From the NCBI GenBank assembly GCA_035296385.1, contig DATHBB010000084.1, forward strand, positions 1-11,891: DNA of 11,891 bases. The letters run 5' to 3'. Positions within the stretch are counted from its first letter, which is position 1, and the number at the start of each line of letters is the position of its first letter. The notes beneath the pieces are model-generated. The model was not told where the DNA came from. It did not search any database and saw only the letters and a program-made list of their open reading frames with translations. The stretch is from JAIVJZ01 sp035296385 (GTDB lineage: Bacteria > Acidobacteriota > Blastocatellia > Pyrinomonadales > Pyrinomonadaceae). Of this stretch, positions 7,752 through 11,891 are shown one piece after another. Position numbers and translations under genes: made by a program.

Positions 7752-7872
7752 GCGAATCTATACGTCCACGCGCCATCGAGGTTCGATACTCAAACTCTCT
7801 CAGAATAAACTACGAGCGCTAAAGTTGCGCATCGTCAGGGGAAGGGAATTGTAAACATTTTAAGTCGCGGCT

Positions 7873-7900
7873 ATTTTAAGGGGAAACGGGGAAAAGTAAA
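7873..7900 (-). promoter_or_regulatory. Candidate sigma70-type promoter for the cell-wall cluster
   Basis: On the minus strand TTTACT (7900-7895), a 16-nt spacer and TAAAAT (7878-7873) fit -35 and -10 boxes. CGCGACTTAAA (7869-7859) follows 3 nt after the -10. Transcription would begin near 7866, giving a leader of about 115 nt before the fha ATG. The same arrangement occurs before the methyltransferase gene. Around it the 193-bp gap also holds a short purine-rich repeat (about 7880-7911) but no hairpin terminator that I could see. Confidence 0.4.
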
Positions 7901-7944
7901 ACGGGGAAAGTTAGAAGCGGCCATTTAGGCGCGCCCTGAGCGAC

Positions 7945-8745
7945 CTACGCGCGCGCCGCCGCACGCTGGCGCGCCGCCTCGTAAAGTATCACGGCGAGCG
8001 CGACCGCGACGTTGAGGCTTTCGACGGGCGGCTGCATCGGGACGCGTATGCGCGCGTCGGCCAACGCGATTTCTTCGTCCGACAGCCCTCCCGCCTCCGC
8101 GCCCATGATGACCGCGCGCGCCTCCGTCCACACAAGCTCCGTGTGCGTTTGGTGCGCCGAGAGGTCTGCGCTCACGCTTCGTATGCCGCGCGCCGCGCAC
8201 CACGCGAGGACTCCCGCAAATTCCGCGTTCGTCCACAAAGGCAGGCGAAAACTCGATCCCATCGCGCCGCGCAGAGCCTTCGGCGAGAGCACGTCCGTCG
8301 AACCGGCGGTCGTGATAACGCCGTTTGCGCCCGCCGCTTCGGCCACGCGCAGCATCGCGCCCGCGTTCGCAGGGTTGTTGACGCGATGCAGGACGACGAC
8401 GAGCGGGTTCGGGCGAAGCGACTTTTCAAACGTCGCCTCGTCGGTCGCAAATCTGCGCGCCAGCACGACGATCCCCTGCGGGTGTTTCGTGTCGCCGAGC
8501 GAAGCGAAGACGCTCTCGCTGACGATTGTGAAGCGCGCGCCCCGCCGCTTGAGTTCGGCGAGCACGCGTGCGGCGCGTTCGTCGTCTGCAAACCGCTCCG
8601 TGTGCAGCACCTCTTCGCACACGAGACTTGAACGGGCCGCCTCCTCACACAGACGCAAGCCTTCTATGAAGATCGAATCTTTCGCAGAGCCTTTGCTCAC
8701 GGCGCGCGCGTGCCGGATGAGTGTGTTTTGACGGCTCGTGATCAT
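7945..8745 (-). CDS. SpoU/TrmH-family RNA 2'-O-ribose methyltransferase
   Basis: It transfers a methyl group from S-adenosylmethionine to a ribose 2'-OH of tRNA or rRNA. This 266-aa protein has an N-terminal RNA-binding region (about 1-100, SpoU substrate-binding type) and a C-terminal SPOUT knot domain. The three family motifs are present: NPANAGAMLR (124-133, with Asn127 and Arg133), IMGAEAGGLS (213-222, with Glu217) and the last motif at 236-247 with Pro236 and SLNVA. The exact target cannot be deduced; RlmB-like or TsnR-like enzymes share this layout. The ATG at 8745 aligns with a typical short N-terminus (SRQNTLIRHARAV). It is 193 bp upstream of fha in the same direction, so partial read-through into the cluster is possible, though fha seems to have its own promoter. 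Confidence 0.93.
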   Translation of the reverse strand: MITSRQNTLIRHARAVSKGSAKDSIFIEGLRLCEEAARSSLVCEEVLHTERFADDERAARVLAELKRRGARFTIVSESVFASLGDTKHPQGIVVLARRFATDEATFEKSLRPNPLVVVLHRVNNPANAGAMLRVAEAAGANGVITTAGSTDVLSPKALRGAMGSSFRLPLWTNAEFAGVLAWCAARGIRSVSADLSAHQTHTELVWTEARAVIMGAEAGGLSDEEIALADARIRVPMQPPVESLNVAVALAVILYEAARQRAAARA

Positions 8746-8785
8746 TGCGGGATTCGGACGATGATGTTTTCTTTAAGTCGCGTGG

Positions 8786-8814
8786 AGTTTATGATGAAAA
8801 ATGTGCGCCGTAAA
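8786..8814 (-). promoter_or_regulatory. Candidate promoter of the methyltransferase gene
   Basis: On the minus strand TTTACG (8814-8809), a 17-nt spacer and TAAACT (8791-8786) resemble -35 and -10 boxes. CGCGACTTAAA follows 3 nt later (8782-8772), exactly as in the fha promoter candidate. The start would lie near 8779, about 34 nt before the ATG. The divergent 141-bp gap (8746-8886) shows no convincing promoter for the rightward gene. Confidence 0.35.
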
Positions 8815-8886
8815 CCGGAGGCGTGAAGCCTGGGGCGACAGTTGAAGTTTTCCTGCGGCGTCCGGATTACTTGAGAGCGAGATTAA

Positions 8887-9249
8887 ATGAAGAGACGCGT
8901 AATCGTCGTCGTTGACGACCTCTTTTTCGCCGCGAAGATTCGCACGACGGCGGAGCACTCCGGCGTCGAAGTCGTATTTCCGCGAAGCCTTGAGGCGCTC
9001 GGCGAAGCGTGCAGGCAGGGCGCGCCCGCGCTCGTCATCGTCGATCTGCACTTGCAACGAGAAGACCCTTTCGCCCTTGCACGCAACTTGAAATCCCTTG
9101 ACGAACTGCGCGAGACTCCGCTCGTAGGCTTCTTCTCTCACGTACAGGTCGAACTGCAACAACGCGCGACGGAGGCGGGATTCGACCGCGTGCTGCCGCG
9201 CTCGGCGTTCAGCAAACGCCTGCCGGAGATTTTGCTGGGGCTTCTATAG
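8887..9249 (+). CDS. Stand-alone response-regulator receiver-like protein
   Basis: A 120-aa single-domain protein resembling CheY-type receivers, which pass signals by aspartyl phosphorylation. The acidic pair Asp10/Asp11 follows the first strand (VIVVVDD) and Asp53 (LVIVDLHL) fits the phosphoacceptor. Ser84 (GFFSHV) sits at the Ser/Thr switch position. The usual Lys before the last helix appears to be Arg105 (VLPRSAF). It has no output domain, so it would act by protein contact. There is no histidine kinase nearby. It is transcribed divergently from the methyltransferase gene and lies 103 bp upstream of the TPR gene. A weak GAGAG is 9 nt before the ATG. The receiver fold is likely; whether it is phosphorylated is open because of the Lys-to-Arg change. 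Confidence 0.8.
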   Translation: MKRRVIVVVDDLFFAAKIRTTAEHSGVEVVFPRSLEALGEACRQGAPALVIVDLHLQREDPFALARNLKSLDELRETPLVGFFSHVQVELQQRATEAGFDRVLPRSAFSKRLPEILLGLL

Positions 9250-9271
9250 TTTCGATCTGCTAAACTCCCCG

Positions 9272-9308
9272 CACGCGTTTTAAGCGTGGAGGCGCAACAA
9301 CGTGCGCC
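9272..9308 (+). other. Two small hairpins between the receiver and TPR genes
   Basis: CACGC (9272-9276) pairs with GCGTG (9284-9288), and GGCGCA (9291-9296) pairs with TGCGCC (9303-9308). They lie soon after the receiver stop (9247-9249). Neither is followed by a run of T, so termination is only a weak possibility. Just upstream, TAAACTCCCCGC (9261-9272) resembles the -10 region of the methyltransferase promoter candidate, but I see no matching -35 box. Confidence 0.3.
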
Positions 9309-9352
9309 TGAAAATTCACGCGCACGACTATTGAACTTAGCTATAAAACAAA

Positions 9353-11131
9353 ATGAAATTACTACCCTCGCTGCTGGCCGGAATCGCAACCCTCCTCTTT
9401 TTCAACGCAACCGTGCAAGCGCAGACCGTGCCGCCTCCGACGAAGAGGGAGGCGGCGACGGCATATGAAGATGTCGAGGTCGCTCTTCGCCGCGCGGATG
9501 AGCATCTGCTTGCGAATCGTTTCAAGGAAGCGATTGACGCTTACCGTGAAGTCATCCGGCGACAACCGGATCATTTCGTCGCGCGCGTCAATCTTGGTGT
9601 GGCGCTCGCGCAGAGTAAGCAGCACGCCGAAGCCGTCGAGTCATTCAAAGAGGCTGCGCGGGTCAGGGCCGACATGCCCGAACTGCACATGATGTTGGGC
9701 AGTTCGCTCGCCTCGATTCAGAAATTCGACGCGGCCATTGCTTCGTTCAAAGAAGCCTTGAGGCTCAAGCCGGAGATGTGGCAGGCGCAATTCAGTCTGG
9801 GCATGACCTACTCGTCTATCGACCGTCTCGAAGAAGCCGCAGATGCTTTGACGAAGTCTTTGGAGCGCGCGCCCGATAAGGCTCCGGTTTATTACAATCT
9901 CGCCCTCGTCTACAGGCGTGCCGGAAGATTCGAGGCCGCGCTCGACGCCTTCAGTCAGGTCGTCAAACTTCAACCCGATAAACAATTCGTCTATCAGGAA
10001 CTCGCGCAGGTCTACGAAAAGCTGGGAAAGTTCTCCGAAGCCGTCGCCACGTACAAACAGGCCATCGCGCTGAAAGAAACCGACACGAGCGCCCATTTCG
10101 GTCTCGGCGAGACGTATTACAAGACCGGTCGTTATCCGGCGGCGCTTGAGTCTTACGGGCGCGTCATAGAGCAACGACCCGACTGGGCGGAGGCGCACTA
10201 CATGATCGGCCAGACCTATTTGATGCAGGCCGATTTCAAGAACGCGCTCAAGCCTCTGGCCGAAGCCATTCGCCTCAAACCCGAATTTACCGAAGCTTAT
10301 TTGAAATTATCCTCAGCCTATTCCGCGCTCGGTCGCACCGATGAATCCGTCGCCCCTTTGCAGCAGTACGTGAAACTGCGACCGCAAGACCCGGAAGCCC
10401 ATTTCTATCTCGGCAACACGTACATGTTAGCGGGCGATTACGACAGGGCGACCGACGCTTTGCGCGAGGCTCTGCGTCTGAAACCGGATTACCCGAAGGC
10501 GCAGGAGCGCATGAACATCGTGCAGGTGAGAAGGGGGATACAACCGCAGCTACAGGCGTTGAAGCAGGCAGTTGAATCCGATCCCAAAAATCTCGAACAG
10601 CGAGCCAAGCTCGCGCAGTTTTACTATGCGACCGGACGCTACAGCGAAGCCATCGAAGAATTCAAACGGCTCACGCAGGAGAAGCCGGATTCTTACGATT
10701 ATCACAATCGTCTGGGAATAAGTTATTCGGAATCGGGGCGGCACACGGAGGCGATTGAGGCATACAAACGCGCGGTCGAACTCAAACCGCATTATGTTCT
10801 GTATTTCAGTTTGAGCAATTCTTACGTCGAGACGGGGCGCTATGAAGAAGCGGTGGGCGTGCTCAAAAAGGCGATTGAACTCAAGCCCGAGGAAGCCTTA
10901 TTACATCATCACCTCGGCATGATTTACAAATCATTGGGGCGGCACGAAGAGGCCGTAGAATCTTTGCGGCAAGCCGTCAAATATGATCCCGCAGACCCGA
11001 AGATCAATCTCGAACTCGGCCTCGCCTATCTCCTTCTCGGCAACAAAGAGGCCGCGCTGCAACAGTACCAGTTGTTGAAAAATATCGACGCCGAGGCGGC
11101 GGGCCAACTCCACAGCGCGATCTACAAATAA
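9353..11131 (+). CDS. Secreted protein of sixteen consecutive TPR units
   Basis: A 592-aa protein with a Sec signal peptide (Lys2, hydrophobic core about 3-21, likely cleavage after Ala23) followed by an unbroken TPR solenoid. Sixteen units run from about residue 40 to 581. Fourteen are 34 residues; the eleventh (about 380-412) and fourteenth (about 481-513) are 33, and the eleventh is the most degenerate. Typical TPR positions are clear, for example GRYEEAV and AIELKPE. Only 11 residues follow the last unit, so no catalytic domain is fused. TPR solenoids bind peptides or proteins; being exported, it may act as a periplasmic or envelope scaffold, but no partner is shown. The ATG has no Shine-Dalgarno; TATAAA at 9342-9347 is only 5 nt upstream. 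It faces the DAHP synthase gene convergently. Confidence 0.93.
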   Translation: MKLLPSLLAGIATLLFFNATVQAQTVPPPTKREAATAYEDVEVALRRADEHLLANRFKEAIDAYREVIRRQPDHFVARVNLGVALAQSKQHAEAVESFKEAARVRADMPELHMMLGSSLASIQKFDAAIASFKEALRLKPEMWQAQFSLGMTYSSIDRLEEAADALTKSLERAPDKAPVYYNLALVYRRAGRFEAALDAFSQVVKLQPDKQFVYQELAQVYEKLGKFSEAVATYKQAIALKETDTSAHFGLGETYYKTGRYPAALESYGRVIEQRPDWAEAHYMIGQTYLMQADFKNALKPLAEAIRLKPEFTEAYLKLSSAYSALGRTDESVAPLQQYVKLRPQDPEAHFYLGNTYMLAGDYDRATDALREALRLKPDYPKAQERMNIVQVRRGIQPQLQALKQAVESDPKNLEQRAKLAQFYYATGRYSEAIEEFKRLTQEKPDSYDYHNRLGISYSESGRHTEAIEAYKRAVELKPHYVLYFSLSNSYVETGRYEEAVGVLKKAIELKPEEALLHHHLGMIYKSLGRHEEAVESLRQAVKYDPADPKINLELGLAYLLLGNKEAALQQYQLLKNIDAEAAGQLHSAIYK

Positions 11132-11156
11132 ATTATCGCCGCGAGCCGGATTAACT

Positions 11157-11891
11157 TTAACCGACGGGCGCGGGCGCGATCACTTCGTGGATGGCGCGCA
11201 CTTCCGCCACGAGTTGTTCGTATTGTTCGAGCGTTAAAGCCTGCGCGCCGTCAGAGAGCGCGCGTTCGGGTTGATCGTGCACTTCGATGATCAGCCCGTC
11301 CGCCCCTGTCGCGACACCGGCGCGGGCGAGCGGCGTGACCATGTAGTTCTTGCCCGTGCCATGTGAAGGATCGATCACGACGGGCAGGTGCGAGAGGCGG
11401 CGAACGGCGGGGATGGCGGCGAGGTCGAGCGTGTTGCGCGTGTGCTGCGCGAAGGTGCGTATGCCGCGCTCGCACAAAACGACGTTGTAGTTGCCTTCGG
11501 CCATGATGTACTCGGCGGCGAGCAGCCATTCGTCGAGCGTGGCCGCGAGTCCGCGTTTGAGCAGCACGGGCAGCGGCGAGCGTCCGGCGCGCTTGAGCAG
11601 GGAGAAGTTCTGCATGTTGCGCGCGCCGAGTTGGATCACGTCGCCGTAGCGTTCGACGAGATCAACGCCGTGCTCGTCCAAAGCCTCCGTCACGATCTTC
11701 AACCCGTAGGCATCGCGCACGTCCGCCAGAATCCGCAAACCCTCTTCGCCGAGACCCTGAAAAGCGTAGGGCGAGGTGCGCGGCTTGTACGCGCCGCCGC
11801 GAAAGAAACGCGCGCCGCTGCGCCTGACGGCTTCGGCAATGGCGAAAGCCTGCGCGCGGCTCTCGATGGCGCACGGCCCCGCGATGAGCGC
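11157..11891 (-). CDS. aroF: 3-deoxy-7-phosphoheptulonate (DAHP) synthase, N-terminus off the right edge
   Basis: It condenses phosphoenolpyruvate and erythrose 4-phosphate in the first step of the shikimate pathway. The 244 visible codons cover most of the TIM barrel of a type I-beta enzyme (Bacillus/Thermotoga group). Motifs in order: AGPCAIES at the right edge, GGAYKPRTSPYAFQGLG (about 11803-11753), GARNMQ, VLLKRG, CERGIRTF, IDPSHGTGKN and GLIIEVH, then LSDGAQ. Metal ligands expected from the Thermotoga enzyme are present: the Cys of GPC, the His of PSHG (11363-11361), the Glu of IIEVH and the Asp of LSDGAQ. The true start lies outside the window; the frame is open from 11891 down to the stop, so an apparent TTG start near 11738 is internal. 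Whether a regulatory domain (ACT-like or chorismate mutase) precedes it cannot be seen. Confidence 0.96.
   Translation of the reverse strand, partial: ALIAGPCAIESRAQAFAIAEAVRRSGARFFRGGAYKPRTSPYAFQGLGEEGLRILADVRDAYGLKIVTEALDEHGVDLVERYGDVIQLGARNMQNFSLLKRAGRSPLPVLLKRGLAATLDEWLLAAEYIMAEGNYNVVLCERGIRTFAQHTRNTLDLAAIPAVRRLSHLPVVIDPSHGTGKNYMVTPLARAGVATGADGLIIEVHDQPERALSDGAQALTLEQYEQLVAEVRAIHEVIAPAPVG

Noticed and set aside
11132..11156. Bidirectional terminator between the convergent TPR and DAHP synthase genes
   Set aside because: Only 25 bp with no clear self-complementary stem.
11157..11738. Short DAHP synthase starting at TTG 11738
   Set aside because: Upstream codons to the window edge encode essential conserved motifs (GPCAIES, YKPRTSPYAFQGLG), so this is internal.

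Overview
The window is GC-rich, free-standing bacterial chromosome with tightly packed genes and no tRNA, rRNA, insertion sequence or CRISPR. It suggests a Gram-negative-like soil or thermal lineage rich in eukaryote-type kinases and TPR proteins. Acidobacteriota (Blastocatellia-like) is my best guess, but this rests on general character rather than a diagnostic gene.

Layout. Positions 1-8745 are transcribed leftward (minus strand). In transcription order they hold a SpoU/TrmH-family RNA 2'-O-methyltransferase (8745-7945); after a 193-bp gap with a promoter-like signal, an FHA-domain protein with an FhaA-like N-terminal region (7751-6918); a class B penicillin-binding protein (6830-4881); an oversized SEDS (FtsW/RodA) glycosyltransferase (4807-3083); a membrane-anchored PP2C phosphatase overlapping it by 4 bp (3086-1437); and a membrane-anchored Ser/Thr kinase cut by the left edge (1365-1). 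Positions 8887-11131 are transcribed rightward: a stand-alone receiver-like protein and a secreted protein made of sixteen head-to-tail TPR units. A DAHP synthase (minus strand, 11891-11157), cut by the right edge, faces the TPR gene with 25 bp between the stop codons.

How the genes fit together. FHA, PBP, SEDS, PP2C and kinase form one co-directional group equivalent in content and order to the actinobacterial fhaA-(fhaB)-pstP-rodA-pbpA-pknA/B locus, with pbp and SEDS/phosphatase order rearranged. The expected logic is a SEDS-PBP pair that polymerises and crosslinks peptidoglycan, controlled by phosphorylation (kinase), dephosphorylation (PP2C) and phosphothreonine reading (FHA).

Non-coding structure. 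The most striking element is a near-perfect 29-bp inverted repeat, built of TGACAGG heptamers, between fha and pbp (6840-6921). Two promoter-like regions, upstream of the methyltransferase and of fha, share an 11-bp word at the same distance from the proposed -10 box. Two short motifs recur in the intergenic gaps before the SEDS and kinase genes. I found no clear evidence of a wholly undescribed system; the unusual points are variations in a known type of cell-wall control locus.
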